44,876 bases of DNA from Variovorax sp. KBW07 (GCF_003852515.1 NZ_QAJK01000008.1:22651-67526), one strand, 5' to 3'; positions 7,167 to 16,480 are shown, counted from the stretch's first letter. A program made the numbers and translations. Notes: generated by a model from the letters alone, not told the origin.

Positions 7167-8804
7167 GTGATCGACTATCAAAGTCTGCGCTTCGACTACA
7201 AACGCCACGCCGACCAGGACGCGGCGGCCCCTGCCCATCACCCCGTCGTGATCGTCGGCGCCGGCCCGGTCGGCCTCGCGCTCGCCATCGACCTCGCGCT
7301 GCGCCAGGTTCCCGTGGTGCTGCTCGACAACGACAACACCCTCTCCAGCGGATCGCGCGCGATCTGCTTCGCCAAGCGCACGCTCGAAGTGTTCGACCGC
7401 CTCGGCTGCGGCGACCGCATGGTCGACAAGGGCGTGTCGTGGAACGTCGGCAAGGTGTTCTTCCATGACGAGCAGGTCTATCGCTTCGACCTGCTGCCCG
7501 AGCCCGGCCACGAGCGCCCGGCCTTCATCAACCTGCAGCAGTACTACGTCGAGGGCTACCTGGTCGAACGCGTGGCCGAGCTGCCGCTGATTGACCTGCG
7601 CTGGAACCACAAGGTGACCGGCATCGCGCAGCAAGGCGACAGCGCCGTGCTCACGGTAGAGACGCCTGAAGGCAACTACCAGCTGGCCGCCGGCTACGTG
7701 GCCGCCTGCGACGGCTCGCGCTCCAACCTGCGTCAGTTGCTGGGGCTGGAGGCCAAGGGCCGCATATTCCGCGACCGCTTCCTGATCGCCGACATCACCA
7801 TGGACGCGCAGTTGCCGACCGAGCGCCGCTTCTGGTTCGATCCGTCGTTCCACCCCGGCCAGAGCGTGCTGCTGCACAAGCAGGCCGACGGCATGTGGCG
7901 CGTCGACTTCCAGCTCGGCTGGGACGCCGACCCGGTGGAAGAGCGCAAGCCCGAGAACATCACGCCGCGCGTGCGCGCGCTGCTCGACAGCATCGGCTTC
8001 GAGGGCGTGCAGTTCCAGATCGGCTGGGCCAGCGTCTACACCTTCGCCTGCCAGCGCATGGAGCGCTTTCGCCACGGCCGCGTGCTGTTCGCCGGCGACT
8101 CGGCGCACGGCGTGTCGCCCTTCGGCGCGCGCGGCGCCAACTCGGGCGTGCAGGACGCCGACAACCTTGCATGGAAGCTCGCGGCCGTGGTGCGGGGCGA
8201 AGCGCCCGATGCACTGCTCGACAGCTACGCCAGCGAGCGTGAATTCGCGGCCGACGAGAACATCCGCAACTCGACGCGCGCCACCGACTTCATCACGCCC
8301 AAGAGCGACGTCAGCCGGCTGTTCCGCGATGCGGTGCTGGAGCTGACCAAGCGCCACGCCTTCGCGCGCACGCTGGTCAACAGCGGACGGCTCTCGGTGG
8401 CCACGGTGCTGCGCGATTCGCCGCTCAACACACCCGATGCCGAAGCCTTCGCCGGCGCGATGGTGCCGGGCGCCGCGGCGGCCGATGCGCCCGTGGCGCG
8501 CGCCGATGGCGGCACCGGCTGGCTGCTGCGCGAATGCCACGCCGACCGGTTCACCGCCCTGGTGTTCGGCATCGGCGACGCGACCGCGCACAGCCTGCAG
8601 GCGCTGAAAGCCAGCGACGCGCCACTGCACGTCGTGCAGGTGCGGGGCACGCCGGCCGAGGTCGAGCTCGCCGCCCAGCGCTACGACGCGCAACCCGGTA
8701 CCGTCTACCTCCTGCGGCCCGACCAGCATGTGTGCGCGCGCTGGCGGCAGCCCACGGCGGCCGGCATCCGCGCGGCCATCGACCGCGCACTGGCCAAGGC
8801 ATGA
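7167..8804 (+). CDS. FAD-dependent aromatic hydroxylase (MhpA/PheA-type monooxygenase)
   Basis: This is a class A flavoprotein monooxygenase that would add a hydroxyl to an aromatic ring using NAD(P)H and oxygen. The 545-residue product has the GAGPVG dinucleotide fold at 31-36 and the GDSAHGVSPFGARGAN motif near 310. Its thioredoxin-like C-terminal domain (about 440-545) is typical of MhpA, PheA and phenol hydroxylases. The start is GTG at 7167, preceded by ACGGAGA. With hmgA and fahA downstream, the simplest inference is that it makes homogentisate or a close analogue from a hydroxyphenylacetate-type substrate. The exact substrate cannot be read from sequence. Its stop overlaps the next start by ATGA. 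Confidence 0.88.
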   Translation: MIDYQSLRFDYKRHADQDAAAPAHHPVVIVGAGPVGLALAIDLALRQVPVVLLDNDNTLSSGSRAICFAKRTLEVFDRLGCGDRMVDKGVSWNVGKVFFHDEQVYRFDLLPEPGHERPAFINLQQYYVEGYLVERVAELPLIDLRWNHKVTGIAQQGDSAVLTVETPEGNYQLAAGYVAACDGSRSNLRQLLGLEAKGRIFRDRFLIADITMDAQLPTERRFWFDPSFHPGQSVLLHKQADGMWRVDFQLGWDADPVEERKPENITPRVRALLDSIGFEGVQFQIGWASVYTFACQRMERFRHGRVLFAGDSAHGVSPFGARGANSGVQDADNLAWKLAAVVRGEAPDALLDSYASEREFAADENIRNSTRATDFITPKSDVSRLFRDAVLELTKRHAFARTLVNSGRLSVATVLRDSPLNTPDAEAFAGAMVPGAAAADAPVARADGGTGWLLRECHADRFTALVFGIGDATAHSLQALKASDAPLHVVQVRGTPAEVELAAQRYDAQPGTVYLLRPDQHVCARWRQPTAAGIRAAIDRALAKA

Positions 8805-9007
8805 ACACGATGACGCAAACCCGATTGATCACCACGCCGAACCTCGACGCGCCCGACGATTTCTACGAAGCGCTGATCGAGGCCCACCAGGGGCTTTCCA
8901 CCGAAGAAAGCCACGCCTTCAACGCACGGCTCGTGCTCGTGCTGGCCAACCACGTCGGCTCGCTCGCCGTGCTGCGCGAGGCCTTCGACGCCGCGCGCGC
9001 CGGCTGA
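8801..9007 (+). CDS. Small DUF2783-like protein
   Basis: The product has 68 residues with the segment LDAPDDFYEALIEAHQGLS followed by a helical ESHAFNARLVLVLANHVGS. This is the pattern of DUF2783, a short family found beside flavin monooxygenases. The ATG at 8801 overlaps the hydroxylase stop (ATGA), which implies translational coupling and perhaps a physical complex. A second ATG at 8810 is possible. No catalytic residues are apparent, and its role is unknown. Confidence 0.85.
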   Translation: MNTMTQTRLITTPNLDAPDDFYEALIEAHQGLSTEESHAFNARLVLVLANHVGSLAVLREAFDAARAG

Positions 9008-9061
9008 CGCCGCCTTGCGTACGCATTCCAACCTCATCGCGATTTTCGAAAGAGAAACACC

Positions 9062-10372
9062 ATGACCCAACCCAGCACCGCCACCGAGCGGCACTACCTG
9101 AGCGGCTTCGGCAACGAATATGCCTCCGAAGCCGTGCCCGGCGCGCTGCCGCAAGGCCGCAACAACCCGCAGCGCGGCCCCTTCGACCTGTACACCGAGC
9201 TGCTCTCGGGCACCGCCTTCACGGCGCCGCGCCACGAGAACCGCCGCACCTGGCTGTACCGCCGCCAGCCTTCGGTGGTGTCGGGCCGCTACCAGCCTTA
9301 TGCGCAAGCGCACTGGACCACCGGCGCCGACCGCGAGATCGCACTGCCGCCCGAGCCCCTGCGCTGGCACCCCCAGCCGCTGGACGGCGCGGCCGGAGCC
9401 GACTTCATCGACGGCATGTACACCATCGCGGCCAACGGCGACGCCGAATCTCAGGTCGGCATCGGCTCGTTGATGTACCTGGCCGGCCGCTCGATGGAAC
9501 GCCGCGCCTTCGTCAACGCCGACGGCGAGATGCTGGTGGTGCCGCAACAGGGCCGCCTGGTCATCACGACCGAGCTGGGCGTGCTCGACGTCAAGCCCGG
9601 CGAAATCGCGCTGCTGCCGCGCGGCATGGCCTTCAAGGTCGCGCTGCCGGATGGTCTTTCGCGCGGCTACGTCTGCGAGAACTACGGCGCGCATTTCCGC
9701 CTGCCCGAGCTCGGCCCGATCGGCTCGAACGGCCTGGCCAATGCGCGCGATTTCCAGGCGCCCGTGGCGGCCTTCGAGCAGGAAGAAGGCCCCTACGAAC
9801 TGGTGAAGAAGTTCGCCGGCCGCTTCTGGAAGGCACCCGCCCGGCAGTCGCCTTTCAACGTGGTGGCCTGGCATGGCAACCTCGCGCCGGTGAAGTACGA
9901 CACGGCGCATTTCATGGTGATCGGCTCCATCAGCTTCGACCACCCCGATCCATCGATCTTCACCGTGCTGACCTCGCCCAGCGACACGCCGGGCACCGCG
10001 AATTGCGACTTCGTGATCTTCCCGCCGCGCTGGATGGTGATGGAAAACACCTTCCGTCCGCCATGGTTCCACCGCAACCTCATGAGCGAATTCATGGGCC
10101 TGGTGCTGGGCGAGTACGACGCCAAGCCGGGCGGCTTCAAGCCCGGCGGCGCCAGCCTGCACAACTGCATGGTGCCGCACGGCCCCGATGAAGAAGCCTT
10201 CGACAAGGCCACCCACGCCGACCTGAAGCCGCACAAGCTGGACAACACGCTGGCCTTCATGTTCGAGAGCCGCTACCGGTTCATTCCCACCAACTTCGCC
10301 CTGAAGAGCCCCGCGCTCGATACCGACTACGCCGATTGCTGGGCCGGCCTCAAGGACCAATTCAAGCCATGA
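9062..10372 (+). CDS. hmgA: Homogentisate 1,2-dioxygenase
   Basis: This Fe(II) ring-cleaving dioxygenase converts homogentisate to maleylacetoacetate in tyrosine, phenylalanine and phenylacetate-type catabolism. The 436-residue length and the start [19 protein letters not shown] are characteristic. The metal-binding C-terminal part is complete: FRPPWFHRN (His), SEFMGL (Glu) and [11 protein letters not shown] (His). It follows the DUF2783 gene by 54 bases with a purine-rich GAAAGAGAAA leader. Its stop overlaps the start of the Bug-family gene, so transport and ring cleavage appear coupled. fahA, the last step of the pathway, is two genes on. Confidence 0.98.
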   Translation: MTQPSTATERHYLSGFGNEYASEAVPGALPQGRNNPQRGPFDLYTELLSGTAFTAPRHENRRTWLYRRQPSVVSGRYQPYAQAHWTTGADREIALPPEPLRWHPQPLDGAAGADFIDGMYTIAANGDAESQVGIGSLMYLAGRSMERRAFVNADGEMLVVPQQGRLVITTELGVLDVKPGEIALLPRGMAFKVALPDGLSRGYVCENYGAHFRLPELGPIGSNGLANARDFQAPVAAFEQEEGPYELVKKFAGRFWKAPARQSPFNVVAWHGNLAPVKYDTAHFMVIGSISFDHPDPSIFTVLTSPSDTPGTANCDFVIFPPRWMVMENTFRPPWFHRNLMSEFMGLVLGEYDAKPGGFKPGGASLHNCMVPHGPDEEAFDKATHADLKPHKLDNTLAFMFESRYRFIPTNFALKSPALDTDYADCWAGLKDQFKP

Positions 10373-11364
10373 AGATGAAGAAGAGCGCTTTCGCCCTCAC
10401 CCGCCGCGCGACGGCCGTTGCACTGCTTGCCGCGCCATTGCTCGCGCCCTTTGCCGTGCACGCGGCCGACTACCCGTCGAAGCCCATCAAGTTCATCGTG
10501 CCGTACACGCCCGGCGGCACCACCGACCTGGTGGCGCGCACCGTAGGCCAGAAGGTGTCGGAGAAGCTGGGCCAGCCGGTGCTGATCGACAACCGCGGCG
10601 GCGCGGGCGGCAACATCGGCATGGACGCCGTGGCCAAGGCCGCGCCCGATGGCTACACCATCGGCTTCGGCGCCATCTCGACCAATGCGCTCAACCCGCA
10701 CATCTACAAGTCGATGGCCTTCGATCCGCGCAAGGACTTCACGGCCATCAGCCTGCTGGGCACCTCGACCATCGTGCTCGAAGTGCCGGCGGCCTCCGCC
10801 ATCAAGTCGGTGCCCGACCTGATCGCGGCCGCGAAGAAGAACCCCGGCCTGCCCTACGCCACCGCGGGCGCCGGCACCTCGATGAACCTGGCCGGCGTGA
10901 TGTTCGCGCAGATGACGGGCACCGACCTCGTGCACGTCGCCTACAAGGGCAGCGGCCCGGCCATCACCGACATGCTGGGCAACAACATCGGCGTGATGTT
11001 CGACAACCTGCCGGCGTCGCTGCCGCACATCCAGGCCGGCAAGCTGCGTGCGCTGGCGGTGGCAGGCCCCGCGCGCTCGCCGTCGCTGCCCGACGTGCCG
11101 ACGATGGCCGAGGCCGGGCTCAAGGGCTATGCGCTCGACCCATGGTTCGGCGTGTACGGACCGGCGAAGCTGCCGGCACCGATCGTGAAGGCGCTGAACG
11201 AAGCCTTCGTCGAAGCGCTGGCCATGCCCGACGTGAAGGCCAAGCTGCAGCAGGCCGGCTTCTCGCCGCGCAGCTCGACCGCGCAAGAGCTGACCACGCT
11301 CACCGACACCGAATACAAGCGCCTGGGCGAAGTCGCCAAGAAGGCCGGCATGACCGCGGATTAA
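10369..11364 (+). CDS. Bug/TctC-family periplasmic solute-binding protein
   Basis: A 331-residue periplasmic binding protein of the tripartite tricarboxylate (TTT) transporter type. A signal peptide covers about residues 1-31 ([19 protein letters not shown]). The mature part has the family motifs [36 protein letters not shown] and PKVG-like spacing with [13 protein letters not shown]. The ATG at 10369 overlaps the hmgA stop (ATGA). No TctA or TctB membrane genes are present, as is usual for the many orphan Bug proteins of Bordetella and Comamonadaceae. It probably captures an aromatic acid or organic acid for this pathway. Confidence 0.93.
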   Translation: MKMKKSAFALTRRATAVALLAAPLLAPFAVHAADYPSKPIKFIVPYTPGGTTDLVARTVGQKVSEKLGQPVLIDNRGGAGGNIGMDAVAKAAPDGYTIGFGAISTNALNPHIYKSMAFDPRKDFTAISLLGTSTIVLEVPAASAIKSVPDLIAAAKKNPGLPYATAGAGTSMNLAGVMFAQMTGTDLVHVAYKGSGPAITDMLGNNIGVMFDNLPASLPHIQAGKLRALAVAGPARSPSLPDVPTMAEAGLKGYALDPWFGVYGPAKLPAPIVKALNEAFVEALAMPDVKAKLQQAGFSPRSSTAQELTTLTDTEYKRLGEVAKKAGMTAD

Positions 11365-11372
11365 GACTCGCC

Positions 11373-11481
11373 CCCAGGCTTGCCCACTTCGTGTGGCCTC
11401 CAACCCCCTACCGGGGGCAACACCAGCGGCCCGGCAAAGCCGGTTCCGCGGTGTTTCCCGAAAACCCCCCGGGCTTTTTAT
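11373..11481 (+). repeat. Intergenic hairpin region with terminator-like end
   Basis: Between the Bug gene and fahA lie a hairpin CCCCCTACCGGGGG near 11404-11417 and a longer stem (AACACC paired with GGTGTT, with CCGG inside) near 11419-11455. A CCCCCCGGGC block followed by TTTTTATTT ends near 11481. The last part could work as a weak Rho-independent terminator or pause site before fahA. Sequences of this kind recur between genes in Comamonadaceae, as I recall; that was not checked here. Confidence 0.5.
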
Positions 11482-11494
11482 TTGAAAGACATCC

Positions 11495-12772
11495 ATGACC
11501 GCACTCAACGCCACCCATGACCCCAAGCTGCGCAGCTGGGTCGCATCGGCCAATGCCGCCGGCACCGACTTCCCGATCCAGAACCTGCCCTTCGGCCGCT
11601 TCCGCGCCGCCGGCAGCAGCAACAGCGACGAAGGCTTTCGCATCGGCGTCGCCATCGGCGACCAGGTGCTCGACCTGAAGGCCGTGGGCCTGGTCGACAC
11701 CGACGACATGAACGTGCTGATGAACGCGAGCGTGAAAGACCGCCAGGCTTTGCGCGCCGCGATTTCGGCCGGCCTTGCCGAAGGCAGCGACAAGCAGGCC
11801 GCATGGTCGAAGGCGCTGCTGGCGCAGGCCCAGGCCGAGATGACGGTGCCCTGCCGCATCGGCGACTACACCGACTTCTACACCGGCATCCACCACGCGA
11901 CGACCATCGGCAAGCTGTTCCGCCCCGACCAGCCGCTGATGCCCAACTACAAGTGGGTGCCCATCGGCTACCACGGCCGCGCTTCGTCGATCGGCGTGAG
12001 CGGCCAGGTCTTCAAGCGCCCGCAAGGCCAGACCAAGGCGCCCGATGCGGTCACGCCGAGCTTCGGCCCTTCCAAGCGGCTCGACTACGAGCTGGAGCTG
12101 GGCTTCCTGGTCGGCCAGGGCAATGCGCTCGGCCAACCCATTGCCATCGGCGAGGCCGAAGACCACCTGTTCGGCGTGACGCTGCTGAACGACTGGTCGG
12201 CGCGCGATCTGCAGGCCTGGGAATACCAGCCGCTCGGCCCGTTCCTGGCGAAGAACTTTGCGAGCACGCTGTCGCCGTGGATCGTGACGATGGAAGCGCT
12301 GGCGCCGTTCCGCGCGAAGTTCGAGCGCCCCGCGGAAGACCCACAGCCGCTGCCCTACCTCGACTCGGCATCGAACCGCGAGGGCGGCGCGCTCGACATC
12401 ACGCTCGAAGTGCTGCTGCAGACCGCGAAGATGCGCGCCGAAGGCGTGGCGCCCGTGCGCCTCACGCGCGGCAACACCACCGAAGCCGCCTACTGGACCG
12501 CGGCGCAACTCGTCGCGCACCACACGGTCAACGGCTGCAACCTGCAGCCCGGCGACCTGCTGGGCTCGGGCACGCTCTCGGGGCCGAAGCCCGACGAGGC
12601 CGGGTCGCTGATGGAGCTGACGCTGGGCGGCAAGCAGCCGATCACGCTGCCGAACGGCGAGAAGCGCACGTTCCTGGAAGACGGGGACACGCTGATCATG
12701 CGCGGGTACTGCGAGCGGGCGGGTGCGGTGCGCATCGGGTTGGGTGAAGTCGCCGGCACCGTGAGCGCCTGA
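11495..12772 (+). CDS. fahA: Fumarylacetoacetase
   Basis: This enzyme hydrolyses fumarylacetoacetate to fumarate and acetoacetate, the last step of homogentisate catabolism. The 425-residue protein has the FAH N-terminal domain (FPIQNLPFGRF) and the metal-binding catalytic core: DYTDFYTGIHHATTIG, PIGYHGRASS, LDYELELGF and NDWSARDLQAWEYQPLGPF. The bound-metal Asp and Glu residues and the active-site His in GIHHA are intact. It closes the cluster headed by the metallo-beta-lactamase gene. The maleylacetoacetate isomerase that normally acts between HmgA and FahA is absent from the window. Confidence 0.97.
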   Translation: MTALNATHDPKLRSWVASANAAGTDFPIQNLPFGRFRAAGSSNSDEGFRIGVAIGDQVLDLKAVGLVDTDDMNVLMNASVKDRQALRAAISAGLAEGSDKQAAWSKALLAQAQAEMTVPCRIGDYTDFYTGIHHATTIGKLFRPDQPLMPNYKWVPIGYHGRASSIGVSGQVFKRPQGQTKAPDAVTPSFGPSKRLDYELELGFLVGQGNALGQPIAIGEAEDHLFGVTLLNDWSARDLQAWEYQPLGPFLAKNFASTLSPWIVTMEALAPFRAKFERPAEDPQPLPYLDSASNREGGALDITLEVLLQTAKMRAEGVAPVRLTRGNTTEAAYWTAAQLVAHHTVNGCNLQPGDLLGSGTLSGPKPDEAGSLMELTLGGKQPITLPNGEKRTFLEDGDTLIMRGYCERAGAVRIGLGEVAGTVSA

Positions 12773-12780
12773 GGTCTGCG

Positions 12781-12904
12781 TGTTGTCCCCTCTCCCTCCG
12801 GGAGAGGGCCAGGGTGAGGGCCGTGGGCCTCACAACATCGCGCCGCTTCGATTGCCGCTCACCCTCACCCCAACCCTCTCCCCAAGGGGAGAGGGAGTAA
12901 AACA
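12781..12904. repeat. Intergenic palindromic element, CTCTCCC subfamily (copy 1)
   Basis: Arms 12781-12821 and 12857-12904 form an imperfect inverted repeat built on CTCTCCC...GGGAGAGGG with GGGTGAGGG tails. It fills the whole 133-base gap between the converging fahA and mrdA genes and ends one base before the mrdA stop codon. It is well placed to act as a bidirectional terminator or mRNA 3'-end stabiliser. A single arm of the same subfamily lies at 44785-44826. Confidence 0.8.
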
Positions 12905-12905
12905 A

Positions 12906-14876
12906 TCAGGGCGCGGGGGCGGCGGCGCTCGCAGCGGCCGGCCACGCCACTTCGCTGGCCACGCGCGGCTTGCCCACCGGCGCGCCCGCCTTGCCAATCC
13001 TGACGGCCGCCATGTCGGCTTCGCTCGGGTACTGGTTCGCCAGCCAGTAGTCGAACACGCGGCGCGCAATGGGTGCCGCGGCACCCGCGCCCCACCCCGC
13101 GTTCTCGACGATCACCGCGACGGCGATCTTCGGATCGTTCACCGGCGCGAAGGCCATGAACAGGGCGTGGTCGCGCTGGTGTTCCTCGAGCGCGCGTGCG
13201 TTGTACTTGGTGTTCTGCGCCTGCGTCACGGCCTGTGCCGTGCCGGTCTTGCCGGCCGCCTGGTAGGCCGCGCCCGCGAACACGCTGCGCGCGGTGCCGC
13301 TGGTGACCACGCTGGTCAGGCCTTCGCGGATGACGGCCACGTTGGCGGCGGTGAAGCCCAGGTTTTCCGCCGGCGGCTGCGGCAGCGGCACCACCTGCCC
13401 GCTCACGGTGTTGCGCGTGGCCAGCACCAGGTGCGGCTTGTGCTTGAGGCCGCCGTCGGCCACGATGGCCGTGGCCTGCGCCAGCTGCAGCATCGTGAAG
13501 GCGTTGTAGCCCTGGCCGATGCCCAGCGAAATGGTCTCGCCCGCGTACCACTTCTTGGCCTCGGGCCGCTTGTAGGCGTTGCGCTTCCACTCGGTGCTCG
13601 GCAGCACGCCGCGCACTTCGCCACCCAGGTCGATGCCGGTGATCTGGCCGAAGCCCAGCGGCTTCATGAAGTCGTGGATCAGGTCCACGCCCATCTCATT
13701 GGCCAGCGAGTAGTAGTAGATGTTGCTCGACAGCTGGATCGAGCGCCGCATGTCGACGCCGCCCAGGTTGCCTTCGGGGCTGCCGAAGCGGTGGCCGCCG
13801 AAGTTGAAATAGCCGGGGTCGTTCACGACCACGCTGGCGCCGCGCTTGCCGGTCTGCAGCGCCGCCAGCGCCATGAAGGGCTTGTACGTGGAGCCGGGCG
13901 GGTAGGTGCCGCGCAGCGCACGGTTCAGCAGCGGCTTGTCGAGCGACTCGGTCAGGGCGGCCCAGCTCTCGTTGTCGATGCCTTCGACGAACAGGTTGGG
14001 GTCGAACGTGGGCTTGCTCACGAAGGCCAGCACCTCGCCGGTCTTCGGGTCGATGGCCACCAGCGCGCCGCGCCGGTCGCCGAACATGTCTTCCACCAGC
14101 TTCTGCAGCTTGATGTCGAGCGACAGCATGACGGTGTTGCCGGGTGTGGCCGGGTGGCTCGCAAGGCGGCGCACGGCACGCCCGCCGGCCGAGGTTTCCA
14201 TCTGCTCGACGCCGGTCTGGCCGTGCAGCGTTTTCTCGTAGCTCTGCTCGATGCCCAGCTTGCCGATGTAGTCGGTGCCCTTGTAGTTGGCCTGCTCTTC
14301 CTCGTCCCAGTCTTCCATCGCGGTTTTCTCGCGCTGGTTGATGCGGCCGATGTAGCCGAGCACGTGCGACGCCAGCTCGGCGTGCGGGTAGTTGCGGAAC
14401 AGCCGCGCCTTGATCTCCACGCCCGGGAAGCGGTAGCGCTGGGCGGCAAAGCGGGCCACTTCCTCGTCGCTCAGGCGGGTGCGGATCGGAATGGAGTCGA
14501 AGCTGCGCGAGTCTTCGCGCAGGCGCTTGAAGCGGCGGCGGTCGCGCGGCGACACCTCGAGCACCTGCGTCAGGCTGTCGATGGTTTCTTCGACGTCGCC
14601 CACCTTCGAGGGCGTGATTTCCAGTGTGTAGGCCGAGTAGTTCGAGGCCAGCACGATGCCGTTGCGGTCGAGGATCAGGCCCCGGTTGGGCACCACCGGC
14701 ACGATGGCCGTGCGGTTGCTCTCGGCCTGCTCTGCCAGGTCTTCATGGCGCGTGACCTGCAGGTAGACCAGCCGCGCGCACAGCAGGCCGAACGCAAACA
14801 GCACCGCCAGGCCGATGACGATCACGCGGCGCTTGAAGCGCGCGAGGTCGGCGGCTACGTTGCGGATTTCGGTCAT
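12906..14876 (-). CDS. mrdA: Penicillin-binding protein 2 (peptidoglycan D,D-transpeptidase)
   Basis: This is the elongasome transpeptidase that cross-links peptidoglycan during cell elongation. The protein (656 residues) has an N-terminal membrane helix at about 17-36 and a PBP dimerisation domain. Its transpeptidase domain carries the active-site motifs STYK (about 329-332), SSN (about 381) and KTGTAQA (about 544). The C-terminus is Ala- and Pro-rich. It is the last gene of the mreBCD run and ends at a palindromic element. rodA (mrdB), which commonly follows mrdA in beta-proteobacteria, is not here. Confidence 0.97.
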   Translation of the reverse strand: MTEIRNVAADLARFKRRVIVIGLAVLFAFGLLCARLVYLQVTRHEDLAEQAESNRTAIVPVVPNRGLILDRNGIVLASNYSAYTLEITPSKVGDVEETIDSLTQVLEVSPRDRRRFKRLREDSRSFDSIPIRTRLSDEEVARFAAQRYRFPGVEIKARLFRNYPHAELASHVLGYIGRINQREKTAMEDWDEEEQANYKGTDYIGKLGIEQSYEKTLHGQTGVEQMETSAGGRAVRRLASHPATPGNTVMLSLDIKLQKLVEDMFGDRRGALVAIDPKTGEVLAFVSKPTFDPNLFVEGIDNESWAALTESLDKPLLNRALRGTYPPGSTYKPFMALAALQTGKRGASVVVNDPGYFNFGGHRFGSPEGNLGGVDMRRSIQLSSNIYYYSLANEMGVDLIHDFMKPLGFGQITGIDLGGEVRGVLPSTEWKRNAYKRPEAKKWYAGETISLGIGQGYNAFTMLQLAQATAIVADGGLKHKPHLVLATRNTVSGQVVPLPQPPAENLGFTAANVAVIREGLTSVVTSGTARSVFAGAAYQAAGKTGTAQAVTQAQNTKYNARALEEHQRDHALFMAFAPVNDPKIAVAVIVENAGWGAGAAAPIARRVFDYWLANQYPSEADMAAVRIGKAGAPVGKPRVASEVAWPAAASAAAPAP

Positions 14877-14935
14877 GGCGGTGCGAGCTTAGGCGCGTGC
14901 AAGTGCGAAGGCAAATGCGGCTGTGGGCTTGGGGA

Positions 14936-15457
14936 TCAGAGTGGGCGGTTTTCGTCGGGTTCGGGCGTGCGGCGCTGGGGGGCCAGCAGCAACGCCGTGG
15001 CCAGTGGCCACAGCGCGGCCTCGATGGCCGGCGAGATCAGCACCGTCCAGCCCGGGAACACGCCGCCGCCGATCATCCGCGTGATGACTTCGATCAGCTG
15101 CGACAGTGCGAACAGCGGCAGCACCTGCAGCGCCTGCGACAACACCGGGTACCACAGCAGGCGCCGGTGGATCATGATCGCGAAGAAGCCCAGCGTGGTG
15201 TAGGACAGCGCATGCTGGCCCAGCATCGACGACTGGTGCACGTCCATGCACAGGCCGAACACGAAGGCCGCGCCAATGCCCACGCGCGCGGGCTGGTGCA
15301 CGCCCCAGAACACGATCACCAGCGCCAGCAGGTCGGGCATCCAGACGGCACGGCCAATGGGCACCATGTTGACCAGCAGCGCCGCAATGAGGCTGGTCCA
15401 CATGAAGAGCGGGCTGACGGGCAGCAACAGCTGCTGTTGGCCGGGTCGCTTGATCAT
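14936..15457 (-). CDS. mreD: Rod shape-determining protein MreD
   Basis: The product is 173 residues of largely hydrophobic sequence with about five membrane helices (LLLPVSPLFMWTSLIAALLVN, LLALVIVFWGVHQPARVGIG and others). The family position is GIGAAFVFGLCMDV. MreD is an inner-membrane part of the elongasome that works with MreC. The start overlaps the mreC stop by four bases (ATGA on the minus strand). mrdA starts 59 bases downstream. Confidence 0.94.
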   Translation of the reverse strand: MIKRPGQQQLLLPVSPLFMWTSLIAALLVNMVPIGRAVWMPDLLALVIVFWGVHQPARVGIGAAFVFGLCMDVHQSSMLGQHALSYTTLGFFAIMIHRRLLWYPVLSQALQVLPLFALSQLIEVITRMIGGGVFPGWTVLISPAIEAALWPLATALLLAPQRRTPEPDENRPL

Positions 15458-16413
15458 CGGCGTTCTCCCGGCTTCTTTTCGTTCTTGCCGGCACCGGGCT
15501 TGCCGTCGGGCCGCTTGCGCTGGGTGGTCGTGGGTGCGGCGGGCGGCGGAGCCGTCGGCGCGCCGGTGGGCTCCAGCACGAGCACGTAGCGGGCCGCCGT
15601 CACGTGAGCCAGCGGCACGCAGTAGATGCGGGCGAAGGCCGAGTCGGCGCGGCGCTCGATGCGTTCGATCTTCGCGACCGGCAGGCCGGCCGGGTAGATG
15701 CCATCGACGCCGCTGGTGGACAGCAGGTCGCCTTCCTGCAGGTCGGCATTGGCAGCCATGAAACGCAGTTCCAGGCCACCACCGTGCGCCGAGGCATCGC
15801 CGAAGGCCACGCTGCGCACGCCGGTGCGGGTGTTCTGCACGGGAATGGCCAGGTCGCGGTCGATGACCAGCGTGACCTCGCTCGTGAAGGGCAGCACCTG
15901 CGTGACCTGGCCCAGCACGCCGCGCGCGTCGATCACCGGCGAGCCGGCCGCCACGCCCTGCGTGAGGCCCTGGTCGATCACGATCTTGCGGGTGTAGGGG
16001 TCGGCCGCGTCATACAGCACCTCGGCCGCGCGGCCGGGCGTCTGCGTGGTCTGGCGCAGTTCGAGCAGTTCGCGCAGGCGGGCGTTGTCTTGCGCCAGCG
16101 TGTCGGCCTGGCTGGCGCGCTCGGCCTGCATCATCAGCGCCTTGCGGGCATCGGCCTCGTTGCGCTGCGCGGTCTGCAGGTCTTCGAGGTAGCGTCCGCC
16201 GCCCATCACGGCCTGCACCGGCTTCAGCGCCACCCATTGCACCGGGTACAGCACCGCGCCCAGGGCAGCGCGAATGGGCTGCACGATATGAAAGCGTGCA
16301 TCGGCCACCATGAGGAAGAGCGACAGCGCGCCGAAGAAAATCAGCTTGCTGAGTGCCGACTGCCCCTGGTTGAACAGGGGTGGCGCTGTGCGATCGAGCG
16401 TGCCCAGAGGCAT
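15454..16413 (-). CDS. mreC: Rod shape-determining protein MreC
   Basis: A bitopic inner-membrane protein of the elongasome; the product has 319 residues. The N-terminal helix is at about 20-40 (LIFFGALSLFLMVADARF) and is followed by a coiled-coil stretch (about 70-115: NEADARKALMMQAERASQADTLAQDNARLRELLEL, quoted in parts). The MreC beta-barrel domain includes DPYTRKIVIDQG, VIDARGVLGQV and GDLLSTSGVDGIYPAGLPV. A basic, Pro-rich tail ends the protein. A terminator lies between mreB and this gene, so expression probably depends on read-through or a second promoter. Confidence 0.95.
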   Translation of the reverse strand: MPLGTLDRTAPPLFNQGQSALSKLIFFGALSLFLMVADARFHIVQPIRAALGAVLYPVQWVALKPVQAVMGGGRYLEDLQTAQRNEADARKALMMQAERASQADTLAQDNARLRELLELRQTTQTPGRAAEVLYDAADPYTRKIVIDQGLTQGVAAGSPVIDARGVLGQVTQVLPFTSEVTLVIDRDLAIPVQNTRTGVRSVAFGDASAHGGGLELRFMAANADLQEGDLLSTSGVDGIYPAGLPVAKIERIERRADSAFARIYCVPLAHVTAARYVLVLEPTGAPTAPPPAAPTTTQRKRPDGKPGAGKNEKKPGERR

Positions 16414-16440
16414 GAATTCAGACCCGGCGGTGGTGCGGAA

Positions 16441-16480
16441 TCAAATAACAAAAAGCCGGCCCGCGCAAGCAGAGGCCGGC
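16441..16480 (-). terminator. Rho-independent terminator after mreB
   Basis: On the minus strand, 20 bases past the mreB stop, a perfect 7-bp stem (GCCGGCC at 16455-16461 pairing with 16474-16480) encloses a 12-base loop. It is followed by TTTTTGTTATTT. This is a textbook terminator inside the mre operon and would make mreB more highly expressed than mreC, mreD and mrdA. Confidence 0.85.

Noticed and set aside
5925-8729. A very long open frame on the minus strand opposite the metallo-beta-lactamase and hydroxylase genes
   Set aside because: Its composition is His-, Gly-, Arg- and Val-rich without motifs; it mirrors the codon bias of the real plus-strand genes in G+C-rich DNA.
12780-15203. 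An open frame of about 800 codons on the plus strand opposite mrdA
   Set aside because: It is antisense to a complete PBP2 gene with all catalytic motifs and begins inside a repeat.
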